A DNA stretch of 64,000 nt from Arthonia radiata (Eukaryota > Ascomycota > Arthoniomycetes > Arthoniales > Arthoniaceae): assembly GCA_002989075.1 (NCBI GenBank), contig PSQN01000017.1, forward strand, positions 806,001 through 870,000, given 5' to 3'. The notes beneath the pieces are model-generated. The model had not been told where the DNA came from, made no database searches, and saw only the letters and a list, made by a program, of their open reading frames with translations. A program made the translations under genes and the position numbers. Positions 54,210-64,000 of the stretch are shown in pieces. The stretch's first letter is position 1. Each line of letters begins with the position of its first letter.

Positions 54210-55428
54210 GGAAAGCGACGCGTTTTCTAGAGAATCAGACTGTAGAGGGTTTTGCGCATGTCAGGAGAGGTGGGGATCAGATAAAGAGTGGAGCTCCTCC
54301 TTTGTGCGCGGGGAGTCGGCATTGTTTTCGTGGACGAGAATGAGCAAGGGCGCACATGCAGAGCAGGCGCGTACAAAGTGCTTGGAACAGAAAAGAGCTG
54401 CTTTGGACTCGACAGGTGCGGGAGTGCTGCAGGTGACGAGAAAGAGAGGGGTTTGGCCTGACCGCTAGCCAATCACGCCCATGACCGTCGCTGCCGACCA
54501 CCTGGAACCTGCATGCCCCTGAAACACACTTGGCTCTTTCTCTAACGCTGCATTAGGCAATGGTCGCTTCTTTGTTCAGACTTCATCTGCTGCCCGACTG
54601 CTGCTCCTTCCAACAATCCCGATCTTCCCGCGACGAGACGAGTATTTGTCGCATGAGCATATCACACTCGTCTCAGCGATGCATGTGATTAGAGCGACAA
54701 CAAGAATAAGATCCATGTCTCCGAGCATCAACAGCAATAGCAACAACAACATGCCAACACAGACAGGAAGGAAGGAGAAGGAAAAAATCATAGGGCTCTG
54801 ATGGCTTCTGGCAACGCGATGACCATGTTTGATGAATGTGAATCTCTTCTCAGTTGATCGGAAGCAACAGCAACAGCAAGCAGATCAGCCAGCAGAAAGA
54901 CAGAAAGACAGAAAGAAGGAAAGAAGGAAAGAAGGAAAGAAGGAAAGAAGGAAAGAAGGAAAGAAGCAAGCGGCGGTGTTGAATATGAGGATTGAATATC
55001 GCCGACAGCATCAACGTCTGAGCTCGGCGTCAGTATATGAGAAAGACAGCAAGAAGAGCAGTCAAAGATGAAAGAGTGAAGAGCAGAAGATGTAGAGACG
55101 TTGATGAATGCCAGCCATTGATGAGGCCAGTTGAATTGACGTGTAAGCTCTGGGTAGGTACATGAATAAGGTAGCAATACACCTCTTCCAGTCCGGACGA
55201 TGACTTCGATGATGAACCCAACCACGGTGTAAAGCAATACAGAAAGATCCAAAGCGTAAGAGAAATCGGCCAAACATCCATATCGCTCTTCGCATCGAGA
55301 GCTGATCCGATCCTTCTAATCCTTCCTTCACTGGGGTATCTTTGAAATAAATCGTAGGCGTCGTTAATGATGAGGTCGCTTCGGTGTCGAGTCGATGGTG
55401 GCGTATGCTGAAGTAGTGATGCTGCTTC
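54210..55428. other. Intergenic region with CAA/CAG-rich tract and a GAAAGAAG microsatellite
   Basis: About 1.2 kb lie between the CM1 gene start (-) and the stop of the zinc-finger gene (-). It includes AACAGCAATAGCAACAACAAC at about 54728-54749 and the GA-rich microsatellite at 54893-54968. The short frames are low-complexity artefacts. I support no gene. Confidence 0.5.
54893..54968. repeat. GAAAGAAG-type microsatellite
   Basis: A stretch of about 75 bp: a GACA/GAAA lead-in (AGAAAGACAGAAAGACAG) followed by about six copies of an 8-bp GGAAAGAA unit. All purines fall on the + strand. It lies in the 5' region upstream of the CM1 gene. It is likely to vary in length. Confidence 0.9.
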
Positions 55429-56871
55429 TTAAGCACCCATAATGCCTGAATTGCTGTTATTCCAAGGATTCATCCACGAGTCGTTGTTCAACTCTTCCAT
55501 CATGCCGCTCATGGGGAAAGCGTCGCTTCTGGTTGCGTCGTTGAGCGTGCTCACGGTGTTAATGCCCGAATTGGAAGGAGCGTTGTGTGTCCGCGGCGAG
55601 TAGGAGCCCATAAACTCCTCAAAATCGAAGGTCTGCAGCTCGGGGTTGACATTGAATGATGAAGAGCCAGCAGACGGTTCCTCTAACGTGCTGAGGGCCT
55701 GCAAATTTTGCGACGCCGGCGTAGTGGTGTCATTGCTACCCATTGTCGGATTGAAGCCCATGCTAGCGGAGGCTGATTGCTGGGGGAGCAGAAAACCCAG
55801 ATCGTGGTTGTAAAAGCTCGAGCCAGCACTCTGATCCATTGACATGTTGCTGGATTGCGAAAAGTCCGACGCCGGCAGAGTGGTGTTGTTGGTGCCATTA
55901 TTGGGCCTGGAGCCTGTACCGGCAAGTGCTGCTTCCACGCCGAAAAAGTCAACGTCGAGGTAGTTTGGGTCGTAAGATTGAGAGCCAGCACTCTGTTGCT
56001 CTGACATACCAGTCGACTGCGAAAATTCCGACGCCGGTGGATTGGCATCGATGGTGGGAGATTGAGCCTGAAGGCCAGCATTGGAAAAGGTTGAGAGCTG
56101 ACGCAACATCGGATCGACGAGGTCGTACTGTGAAGAGCCAGTGGCCTGCATCTCTGGCATTTCGACTTGTTGCGAATAGCCTTGCGCCATCGAACCGGCG
56201 TTGAGGTCGTAAGAATGAGACCACTGGGCGTCGCCGGTATAGGCTGATTGCTCTGGGTACATCGAAGCGGTGGGGGCGAAGTTCGAAGAGCCGGCATGCC
56301 CTTCCTGTGACATGCTGTTGGACGGTGAATTGTCCAACGTCTCCGGAAGAAGCCCGCTATCGGGGGGTGTCGGAAACGAAGCGGCTGCGGCTGACTGCTG
56401 CGTGATCTTCTTGAACACCGGGTAGGAGCAGTCATTTTCGCGGCCAAGGACACATTTCTTGTGGCAGAGGCTTTTGTCGGCACGGAGATCGTCAAGCATT
56501 ATACCTTCGAACATGGGAGGGAATAACTCGCATTTGTCGACGTGGCGGCTGGCGGGGGTGCGGTCGGCGTAGGCGGCGCTGCAGCCCGGGGCTGCACAGC
56601 GGAAGATGCGGCCCTCGTCGCCGGCGTGCTGGCTGCGCCAGTGGTTTTTGAAATGTGCGGCCTGACGGTGAGTGTCCGTGCACCCAGGGAAAGGGCATTC
56701 GACGGCGGCATCTGGAGCCGATTTGCCGGCCTTTCTGAGCTGATACGGACAAGTGTTGTCGTGGCGATCATGGTCTGCTTTGGAGCCTCTGGACGAGGTA
56801 TAGTAGCAATGTTCGTGGGTGCAGCCGTATTTGGTACCGCGGGTGACCTTCTTTGAGCCTGATTTAGGCAT
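55429..56871 (-). CDS. C2H2-like zinc-finger protein with repeated Ser/Gln-rich tail
   Basis: A single exon from the ATG at 56871 encodes 480 aa. The N-terminal 115 residues have three Cys/His fingers: C17/C22 with H34/H37 or C41, C59/C64 with H77/H82, and C92/C97 with H110/C114, with a basic start (MPKSGSKKVTRGTK). A Cys cluster near 135-150 (CHKKCVLGRENDC) follows. The remaining 330 residues are Ser/Gln/Asn/Met-rich with three diverged copies of a unit of about 55-65 residues: PASEFSQSTGMSEQQSAGSQSY, PASDFSQSSNMSMDQSAGSSFY and a looser PASQNLQALS..EPSAGSSSF. A sequence-specific transcription factor with a repeated activation region is a reasonable inference. The gene is not recognised by name. 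Confidence 0.75.
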   Translation of the reverse strand: MPKSGSKKVTRGTKYGCTHEHCYYTSSRGSKADHDRHDNTCPYQLRKAGKSAPDAAVECPFPGCTDTHRQAAHFKNHWRSQHAGDEGRIFRCAAPGCSAAYADRTPASRHVDKCELFPPMFEGIMLDDLRADKSLCHKKCVLGRENDCSYPVFKKITQQSAAAASFPTPPDSGLLPETLDNSPSNSMSQEGHAGSSNFAPTASMYPEQSAYTGDAQWSHSYDLNAGSMAQGYSQQVEMPEMQATGSSQYDLVDPMLRQLSTFSNAGLQAQSPTIDANPPASEFSQSTGMSEQQSAGSQSYDPNYLDVDFFGVEAALAGTGSRPNNGTNNTTLPASDFSQSSNMSMDQSAGSSFYNHDLGFLLPQQSASASMGFNPTMGSNDTTTPASQNLQALSTLEEPSAGSSSFNVNPELQTFDFEEFMGSYSPRTHNAPSNSGINTVSTLNDATRSDAFPMSGMMEELNNDSWMNPWNNSNSGIMGA

Positions 56872-59800
56872 GGTGACAGTGTGTTCGATTGATGTGAATT
56901 GGTTGAATTGGTACAGAAATCAATACAGAATGCCGGCGTGGGACAGAATGCGTGACCGGGGGGGTTATGGCAGGCAGGAAAAAGGCTGCGAGGAGAGGAG
57001 CGAGCGAAGCCATTTTTATGCAAATTGGACTTGGGATGACCAGTCCGCAGCCATTGACTGTGGAGCAGCGAAAGGGAGATCATTGTGAAGTCAGTGTATG
57101 AAAGTCGACGAAGCACGATGGGGTACGCGCGCTCTCCCAGAGACGGCGACCAGTGGTTTTTGAAGAAGATCAGACCTCTCCAGAGCCAGGCGGTGGCGGT
57201 GACGATTGAAACAACCAGTACCAAAGTTAGAGCATAGAAACTTGCTCAGTAGAAGAGACGAAGATATGACGGCGACGAGGTCGCTTTGCTTTTGGAGTCG
57301 AAATACATGATTTTAACCTGTTATTCCTCACCAGCAAGCTATTCTGTACACGTTCGTGTTTCGAATGTCCAGAAATACCCCGAATTGACCTTCCCACGCC
57401 TGATCATCGCAATGTGAAACATGAAAAATGTCGGGAGTGAGTCACCTGCGTACTTAGCGTATGCTCCCCAACATTTTCGAAACGACTGCGCCAGCATGGA
57501 TGATGCAAATATGGCATAGCTCATAACAAAAGCCGGTGGGGTTCGTGGATAGCGTACCGAGTAGATTGAGTTGTGGCGACGGCGGCGATAGACCTGCGCC
57601 ACGTACTGTAACACTGACATCGACATGATGGTGAGGTAGGGGCGCCTCCTCCACGAGTCGAGGGTCCGAGACGCGCGCGTACTCGTGAATTCTCGGGAGA
57701 GTATGCCTCCGGTCGGCCCCTCACGTGTTTCTTGCGGCACATCAGAGCTATTCGCTGGCTAACCCCTTCCTCGGGGGTCTTGCGGTCGCCCATTCACTCC
57801 TTCCTCTTGATTCAGTGGCCTGCACACCTTAGTGAGGCAGGCACCTGCGGGTGGCAGGAGCGATTGTGTGCTGAGTGCCTTCCTCAAATTTGTATGACCT
57901 GATTAGATCTTGTCGAATTCAACCTTTGGCTGTGAACTGCTTTCTACAATTCTTGTCGCCTTCTTGTGGCCCTAATTCCAAATTGAAACCTCGTGCCTAC
58001 CTGTTTCCGCGGCCTCCCGACCAGAGCTCACGCACTAGGCCCGGTCCGCAACGATCTTGTGGCTCGTGCTTCCAGTTCTTTCTACTCGACACCTGCCCGT
58101 GCCGTTTACTCTTTGCTGCTTTCTCAATGTTTTGTATCGGGTGCCAAATTGCTCCTGGACAGTGGAGAGGGTGTCCTGGTCGTTTCGTGTGATTGGGGCA
58201 CGTCGCAGCCGACCTTGAGCAATTGCAGGGCACCGTCGCTCGATTTTCTTCCTAATAGGCTGCCACACTCGGCGCGGATGAGGTCCAATTTGGCCACCAC
58301 CTCGATGTTATACTTCACTCCTCGGCTTCAACAGCGTGATGGGCTTTGGGACAAGCTTGCGACAGCGTCGGCGCTACAGATGCCCCTCAATCTCGTGCTA
58401 ATCAGTACTGCATCCTTGGGTAAGCGATCAATGACTCACTTCAGATTGGCACTTCACTGACTTTTTCAGTTAGGCAGCATCCTCCCTTCTCTGCCATGTC
58501 CTTGCCCATGATTCTCATTCGCAACGCCTCCGCCTTGGCTCTGTTCCTCCTCATGTTCGCCGACTATTCTGTTGGTGCAATTGCTGGAGAACATCGCCAG
58601 GTGGTGCTCGTTCGGAGAAGAGTCTGGTGCAGAGACATGACCGCAGTCAAGACGTGGACACCTCGCTATGGCTAGCGGGTCTTGCAGTAACATGGCTGTA
58701 GGTATAGACCGTGGTAAGTATGTGTCATGATCGGTGGGTGTCGTCGAGGGTGGACTTCGTGCTTGATATCCGCTGGCATTGCTGTGCAGGGATGTACACT
58801 ATTATGGTTTGGTGTCACTGCGACGCCATCGTTGGTGCTTCTCATATTTCCTATGGTGAATACTTGCTTGAGTCTACCAATGTTAGAAAGAGCGAATAGT
58901 AATCTCTTCTTGAAGACTGGCTGGCAGCAGTGACTGGGTATGATGTCGCTAGGCAAGACTTCTTTGACAACATGGCAACGATGACTACCGCCCTTCGATG
59001 GTAGGGTATGTCGCTCCTTCTTTCATTGAACGTCGATATCGATGAGTGTACGAGTGGCAGGCCTCTAGTGCCTAGTCGACATTACAGAGCCGATGAACAG
59101 CTCCGATTGATAGTATGTACTCTTCAGTCGTACATGACTCTTTAATGATAGCTCAAAGACGTCGGCAACGACGAAACACATCTTCCGTGATGCTACGCAC
59201 CATCAGCCTATTGTGAAACAGGTTTACATTGTCGGTGAGGACAGGTTGATAACATACCTGCACCAACGAGGTCTCGAAGAGACAATGGAAGATAAACATC
59301 AAGATATGTCCCTGTGTTTAGTGAAGACGTTTCATTAGTAGAAAGCTATGTAGTATATAATTACATAAGTAAGACGCACTGTCCAAGAGCCATGTATAAG
59401 CGCCGAGCACAGCGTGCTAGTCCCCAGTCCAACCGTTAGTAGTTTTTTCATTCGTGACGACGACGTCGAGTATGTGAAAGAAGAGGTAGAAGAAGCGGTA
59501 GATGATGAAGAGGAGGAAGAGCAGACCAGGTAGCGAGTATGAAGTGCACAGGTAAGAAGCTTTCGACTTCGGTCAGACCACGTGCTTGCACATTAACACA
59601 TAGACCGCAGTATGGATTTTGGTATCGAAAAGTATCGTTCGAACGCGCGGAATATACAACGCAACATCAACATGATCCCCCGACAGCGATGAGAGGGGTC
59701 ATCGAGACCTACTAAGAGCGTCAGCGAAGACAGTCGCGCGGCAGTGGACTGACGAATGATCGATATTATACGTCCCAATACTGTCGGAGGTATGCAGCGC

Positions 59801-60819
59801 CTCAATGCTATGACACTTTATACAGCGCGCTGACGTCTGACAGAGACAAACAAAGCAAGCGCCGACACTTCTTCGGTCAGCGCTCGGCAGCAAGCTTGGG
59901 GGGTGGCATCAAGTGCTCGACAACGATAGCATCGAGCATCGCAATAGCCGACGGCGCCAACGATGAAAGGCTGCTCACAATCGATGCATACATCAGGCAT
60001 CAATGCTGCCGGGCTTGTAGTCGATGCAAGCAGGAAGTCGATTGTGTCCGGATGATGGCAGTTCACAACTTCTACATCATCAAAAACCCAACAAAAATGG
60101 AAGCCTGAGGTGCCGATTGAAACGAGGTCGAGACCGCTGAGATGAACCCCCTACATGAAGTCGACGCCGGTGAGATAGCAAGCGACGGCGGCGGCTACAT
60201 CACCGGTTGTACCGACGCGGTGGAGGACGACTGCCGCGCGTGTCGATGGGCTCGATGTCTGTGCGAGTAGACGTTTCCGGCGTGCTCGAGCCCACGATGA
60301 CGCCAATAAGTGGGTCGAAAGGGCGCGAACATGGTAGTGTGCCGAGAACGGTCGGACTGCCAGTACCAGGATTGTGGATAGGGGTGGATCCCCAGCAATA
60401 GGGGGTTGGTGGCTGTGACGGCGAGGCATTGTGGCGGGATATCTAGGTATGTCCTTCAACCCTGCCTTGTTCCTAGTATTCATCAGTAACCTTCCAAAGC
60501 GGTGGGAACGACATCAGGCTAATTCCACGAGGACTTGCGGCGGTAATGCGGACGAATAACGAGCACGCAGGCTCGCCTGGGCGGGGAGATTTGGTGTCGC
60601 GGGCAAATATCCCAAGCATGCTGCGCCGGCGAAGATAGCGCACAGGGAATTATCCTAGCAGCGAGGGCAGCAATGGCGAGCTATACTGATACTATACGAG
60701 TCACGCTCGATCCGGGAGACAAAGCTGTTGTAAGAAAGAGGCTGATCAAGGGTTGATGGTTTCCATTGGCGTTCAAGGTTGCTCGTCAGAGCACCAGTCC
60801 AGAACGCAACAAGAGAGGT
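56872..60819. other. Gene-poor intergenic stretch of about 3.9 kb
   Basis: No frame in this stretch shows a convincing domain, apart from the possible dehydrogenase relic at 60,100-60,483. Composition is ordinary, not AT-rich like the left end, so it is not obviously RIP-affected. The first few hundred bases should hold the zinc-finger gene's promoter. A non-coding RNA or degenerate genes are possible but unseen. Confidence 0.45.
60100..60483 (-). pseudogene. possible short-chain dehydrogenase relic
   Basis: Minus-strand reading ends with RKRLLAQTSSPSTR...VLHRVGTTGDVAAAVACYLTGVDFM, then a TAG, then GVHLSGLDLV. This resembles the C-terminal signature of short-chain dehydrogenases (RVGTxEDVAxAVxFLLxxxFxTGVxLxVDG). 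No Rossmann or Tyr-x-x-x-Lys motif could be traced upstream, and the conserved Thr codon after DFM is a stop. It is most likely a decayed fragment. Chance similarity cannot be excluded. Confidence 0.3.
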
Positions 60820-62997
60820 TCAGCGCGCTTCAGCCAGCTGAGGAAGTACACCTTCGACGTAGATGTCAACAGGCTCCCAGAGACCACGGTCACGCTTGTC
60901 CTGAGCCATCACTATGTCCCCACTGATATACACGACGACACCGCCAGCACCGGAAGCACTAGCAGTGATACGCATCAAGGGATTGCCAGTTTCCGGATGA
61001 GCTTTTCGCAGAGGCAATAGCAGCAGATCATCCTGCTCGCAGAGCTCCTCCAACATGTCCTTTGTTGTTGCAGGCTCTTCAGCGGAAGGTCTGTCGACTT
61101 TGTGCTCAGGGGCTCCGTTGGCAGCTTCGTTCGTTTGCTCGGCGAAGGTGGTATCAACAGAAGGCTCAGCGAGCTCAGTCTTGACGAGCTCAGGACCAAG
61201 TTCGACTGCGCGGGACATCATTTCAAGCCCTTTGTCGAATGATCTATTTATGCTTGGCTCCTCTCTGAGATCTTCAGGAAACACGCTAAGCCACCATTCA
61301 TACCATTGACCGATTTCGTCAAAGTTCGGATCAGAGGTGAGCCAGATGTACAGAATGTCCAACCACTTTGGAAAGAATGCATCGACGAAGATGCGAGCGA
61401 ATTTAGGGCTGCTGAAGTATTTCTGCCACTGCAAGACGACGTCAATGGGAGTCCTGTCTTGATTGGAGGGGTCTATGACCAGATTCTCACGTAGAAAGTG
61501 AGAGAGACGTGGCAAAAGCTTCAACTGCATTTCTTTCTGAAGCTCGGCACGGAGCTGATCAACGCCGATCCAGTGATCGAGCTCCTCGATCGAACCCTTA
61601 TTCAAGTCACAACTGGTAAGCATAGAGCGCATCTTGCGCTTGACTTCAGCAAGCAAGCCATTAGTGCTTCGGGGATCCAAATGGTAAGAGTTGAGATGTT
61701 GCAGCCATGGGAACAGCCAGACGTGGGGAGGACTTCTTCTTGATCGATTCTTCTGCGGAGTCCACGATTTCAGAGCTTGAATCAATTTTGATGCTGCAAG
61801 CTGGTTTACGACGATGTCGAGCAGAAAATCGGGAAGTACATCTTTCCAGTCGAGAAGCAATTGCAGCAGCGGTTGTGGCTCGAAGGGATCCCATGCGTGG
61901 GTCACGGCCGTCCTGACTTTCGGTAGCCATCTTGCAAACATCAATGATTCATACACATCCAGATCCTTCGAGGTTGAGCGTGAAGTCAGTCCCGAATCAG
62001 CATTTTCGACAATCTTAGGAACTGTGTCGTCCGCGGATAGTAATGAAGTCCGATTAGCACGAAGATGAGATAATATTGTAGGCTCGTTTGCAAGCGGGGT
62101 CCATTCGTTGAGCGATTGAGCCACTAAAGGATCAATCGACGCTGCGACAAGTTCAGTGATCTCTCCCTGGAAGTCTTCTACTTTTTCTGCATTTTTGAGC
62201 TGATCAAGATAGACAATCATTTGCCGTATCTGGACGTCCAGATCGTTGGCTGCAAGCTCCAATGTAGAAAGCTGCTCTGCAATTTCCTCGATTTGGAGGA
62301 GCTCCGATGCTCTTTCTTTTGCTTCCCCAAGCTGACGATTGAAGTCTTGTTCCTGCAGATCGCAGTATGCCTTGCGATCCTGCAGCTCATGCCATGTGCT
62401 GGCAAACGCTTCGAGCTCGAGTCTCGCATTCTTCACCAGCTTCTCAGTCGTAGATTGCTGGCTTTTCACAAGATCCTGGCTCGACGTCGAAATATCAGCA
62501 GCAGAAGTAATCTGCTTCGGCGCAGCACCAGTGTAGTCAATGAATGACTTGAACACGTCTGGAACCTGAAGTCCTTCTTCGGCTTCGATCTGGGCAACAG
62601 TTCTGACCTTGGATCGCACCGGCGCCCTCGCCGACGCTTTGACGCCGGGCTGGCCGGAACGCTGCTTAGTCACTTCCTTCCTCCGACGTCGCTCTTTGCG
62701 CTCTTCTTCTGACGAATCTTCGTAATCTTCGCCGCGCTGCTCTGCAGCACGGCGCTCCTCGGCTTTCTGCTGCGGCGTCTTCTCCTTTACTGCACCCACA
62801 CCAGCGCCCTGTGGTCGTAATTTAACGGCGATAGGATTTCTCATCCCCTCGCCCTCTTTGCCAAGACCCTGCCCCTCAACGTGGCCCATTTTTGCCATCA
62901 TGCGCTCTGCGAAGGACATCTTCCCGGTCTTGGGCTTCTTCGCCTGCGACCCGCCATCATCAAAATTTGATGCGCGCTTGCTCTCCATCGTGGGCAT
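60820..62997 (-). CDS. G-patch splicing factor (TFIP11/STIP/Ntr1-like)
   Basis: A single exon from the ATG at 62997 encodes 725 aa, starting MPTMESKRASNF; the frame continues upstream without an ATG. The G-patch lies about residues 25-65 (SFAERMMAKMGHVEGQGLGK), followed by an Arg/Glu/Lys-rich charged segment (ERKERRRRKEVTKQR) and VPDVFKSFIDYTG. A central GCFC-type helical domain includes a coiled coil near residues 200-270 and PKVRTAVTHAWDPFEPQPLLQLL. This is the order of TFIP11/STIP in animals and Ntr1/Spp382 in yeast. There, the G-patch activates the DEAH helicase Prp43 for spliceosome disassembly in the nucleus. The C-terminal half is better conserved by eye than the linker near residues 590-650. 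Confidence 0.88.
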   Translation of the reverse strand: MPTMESKRASNFDDGGSQAKKPKTGKMSFAERMMAKMGHVEGQGLGKEGEGMRNPIAVKLRPQGAGVGAVKEKTPQQKAEERRAAEQRGEDYEDSSEEERKERRRRKEVTKQRSGQPGVKASARAPVRSKVRTVAQIEAEEGLQVPDVFKSFIDYTGAAPKQITSAADISTSSQDLVKSQQSTTEKLVKNARLELEAFASTWHELQDRKAYCDLQEQDFNRQLGEAKERASELLQIEEIAEQLSTLELAANDLDVQIRQMIVYLDQLKNAEKVEDFQGEITELVAASIDPLVAQSLNEWTPLANEPTILSHLRANRTSLLSADDTVPKIVENADSGLTSRSTSKDLDVYESLMFARWLPKVRTAVTHAWDPFEPQPLLQLLLDWKDVLPDFLLDIVVNQLAASKLIQALKSWTPQKNRSRRSPPHVWLFPWLQHLNSYHLDPRSTNGLLAEVKRKMRSMLTSCDLNKGSIEELDHWIGVDQLRAELQKEMQLKLLPRLSHFLRENLVIDPSNQDRTPIDVVLQWQKYFSSPKFARIFVDAFFPKWLDILYIWLTSDPNFDEIGQWYEWWLSVFPEDLREEPSINRSFDKGLEMMSRAVELGPELVKTELAEPSVDTTFAEQTNEAANGAPEHKVDRPSAEEPATTKDMLEELCEQDDLLLLPLRKAHPETGNPLMRITASASGAGGVVVYISGDIVMAQDKRDRGLWEPVDIYVEGVLPQLAEAR

Positions 62998-63756
62998 CGT
63001 GTGTCGATTGTTTATGCGTATGTCGCAAAAAGGGCCGCTTAATGAATATCCAACCCAATGGGGATCACTCGCCACCTCTCAAATCCAGAGTGCATCAGCG
63101 TTCGCGTGCGTTGAATCTGCTTTGCGACCGTGTGCTCTGAACGCCGCTCGTATCTTTTTCGAAATTTCAAGACCGCAGCGACAATATCAGATATGACGGA
63201 ATACTGGCGTCACAAACGTCACAGGCGTGGAAATTGGGGGAAGCGGTTGGGATGGGAATGTGACACCCCAATCAAATCCACTCACACAAAGTATCAATCA
63301 CTGTAATAAATCACGAAGACTCATTTCGTGTTGTGCATCTCCAGGGCAGATCCCTGTGAGTCTGGGAGGGAGTGCTTTTTATTGCCCGCGTTCGATCTAG
63401 GCAAGACGGCACGTGCGTATTGTTGACTCCCTTTGAATATATTACTGTTTTGGGATACATACGAACTAGATATATGCTCAGGTCACACCACCCCTGCTAT
63501 TCCTTATCTCCTCCACGGCTACCCTCAGATTCTCCTTCCGTCGTTCATTTTGGCTGAGAAGCTCCGACCTTTATTATTGAAAACGAGCGTTAACATGTTA
63601 CACTCGTTCAATATTGGGGTTTACCAGACGCCCTCGCTTGACGCTACCCTACTTTAAACCACGCCAATTAATGCCTCACTCCTTTCAGCGCAGATAGCCC
63701 TTGCGATCTCGTATCAACAGTCACCATCCTCTCTCCGCCAGCCTCCTGTAGCATTC
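62998..63756. promoter_or_regulatory. Divergent intergenic region, probable shared promoter
   Basis: About 760 bp lie between the start of the G-patch factor (-) and the start of the partial gene at the right edge (+). It is CT-rich near the + start (TCCTCTCTCCGCCAGCCTCC, 63727-63746), as is common for fungal core promoters. No other gene is seen. Confidence 0.5.
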
Positions 63757-64000
63757 ATGGATCACCACCCTTCACAACGTTCTACGACGTCTGGCTATGA
63801 GCCGCGCAACACATCCAACCCACTGTCTGTGAGCACGCTCAGTGATAAATTGGACATCGATGAAGAGTTGCGGAAATTGGCGCAAGAGCAGGATGATTAC
63901 CACAGCCGACGGTTCTCACCTCCTGTGAGCCCTCTCCGTCCGGCGCCATTGAGCTTCAGTCATCATACGTCCCCAGAACTCCAACCGCTTGCGAATGCGG
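63757..64000 (+). CDS. partial 5' exon of an unidentified gene
   Basis: From the ATG at 63757 the frame stays open to the window end (81 codons). It starts MDHHPSQRSTTSGYEPRNTSN and continues with LSDKLDIDEELRKLAQEQDDYH, then SPPVSPLRPAPLS. This is a Ser/Pro-rich, probably disordered N-terminus with a short helical segment. The ATG context and CT-rich upstream sequence fit a real start. I do not recognise the family; the rest lies beyond 64,000. Confidence 0.55.
   Translation, partial: MDHHPSQRSTTSGYEPRNTSNPLSVSTLSDKLDIDEELRKLAQEQDDYHSRRFSPPVSPLRPAPLSFSHHTSPELQPLANA

Noticed and set aside
54829-55071. 80-aa Lys/Glu-rich frame over the GAAAGAAG repeat
   Set aside because: It is translation of the microsatellite itself, not a gene.
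60820-63075. Longer N-terminus for the G-patch factor starting upstream of 62997
   Set aside because: The added 26 codons lack an ATG start and do not resemble the family; the ATG at 62997 is preferred.

Overview
The window looks like nuclear DNA of a filamentous ascomycete (Pezizomycotina, perhaps Dothideomycetes; the class is inference). The protein-coding genes carry many short introns (about 43-150 nt, one about 308 nt) with GTRNGT donors and CTAAC-like branch points. The gene families are typical of these fungi: DUF3176 proteins, a patatin/NB-ARC/TPR protein, GH81 glucanase and Msh6 with the GANAAGKS P-loop. The left 10.5 kb shows the TpA-rich, stop-riddled decay expected of repeat-induced point mutation (RIP). 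I see no tRNA, rRNA or CRISPR.

Layout. 1-10,560 is a transposon graveyard. It holds the 3' part of a Copia element with its 3' LTR (+), abutting a Ty3/Gypsy element (-, LTRs at 2391-2777 and 9577-9976). A solo LTR of the same Copia family sits inside the Gypsy element in inverted orientation, with a 5-bp target duplication. 10.7-14.1 kb holds two secondary-metabolism-like hydrolases, an alpha/beta hydrolase (-) and a class-C beta-lactamase-like serine hydrolase (+). 14.3-21.9 kb returns to housekeeping genes, ribosomal protein eL8 (+) and the proteasome activator Blm10/PA200 (-). 23.0-33.1 kb is an accessory block: an NLR-like patatin-NB-ARC-TPR protein followed by two tandem DUF3176 membrane proteins, the first apparently frameshifted.

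From 33.9 kb to the end the genes are mostly conserved: MSH6 (-) divergent from CDC31/centrin (+), secreted GH81 endo-beta-1,3-glucanase (-), mitochondrial ribosomal protein mL41 (-) divergent from UTP14 (+), a proline-rich protein of unknown function (-), N-myristoyltransferase (-), a CM1/centrosomin-motif protein (-), a C2H2 zinc-finger protein (-), a roughly 3.9-kb gene-poor stretch with a possible dehydrogenase relic, the G-patch splicing factor TFIP11/Ntr1 (-), and the first exon of a further gene (+) running off the end.

The most distinctive findings are the NLR-like gene (eight near-identical 42-residue repeats, an altered oxyanion-loop residue, no in-frame ATG), a probable MBF (MCB) site between MSH6 and CDC31, and apparent single-base indels in N-myristoyltransferase, one DUF3176 gene and the Copia RNase H, two of them in homopolymers, which may be consensus errors. 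In addition, three introns are multiples of three with no in-frame stop, so a naive translation retains them. No computation or database search was run; exon models were read by eye.
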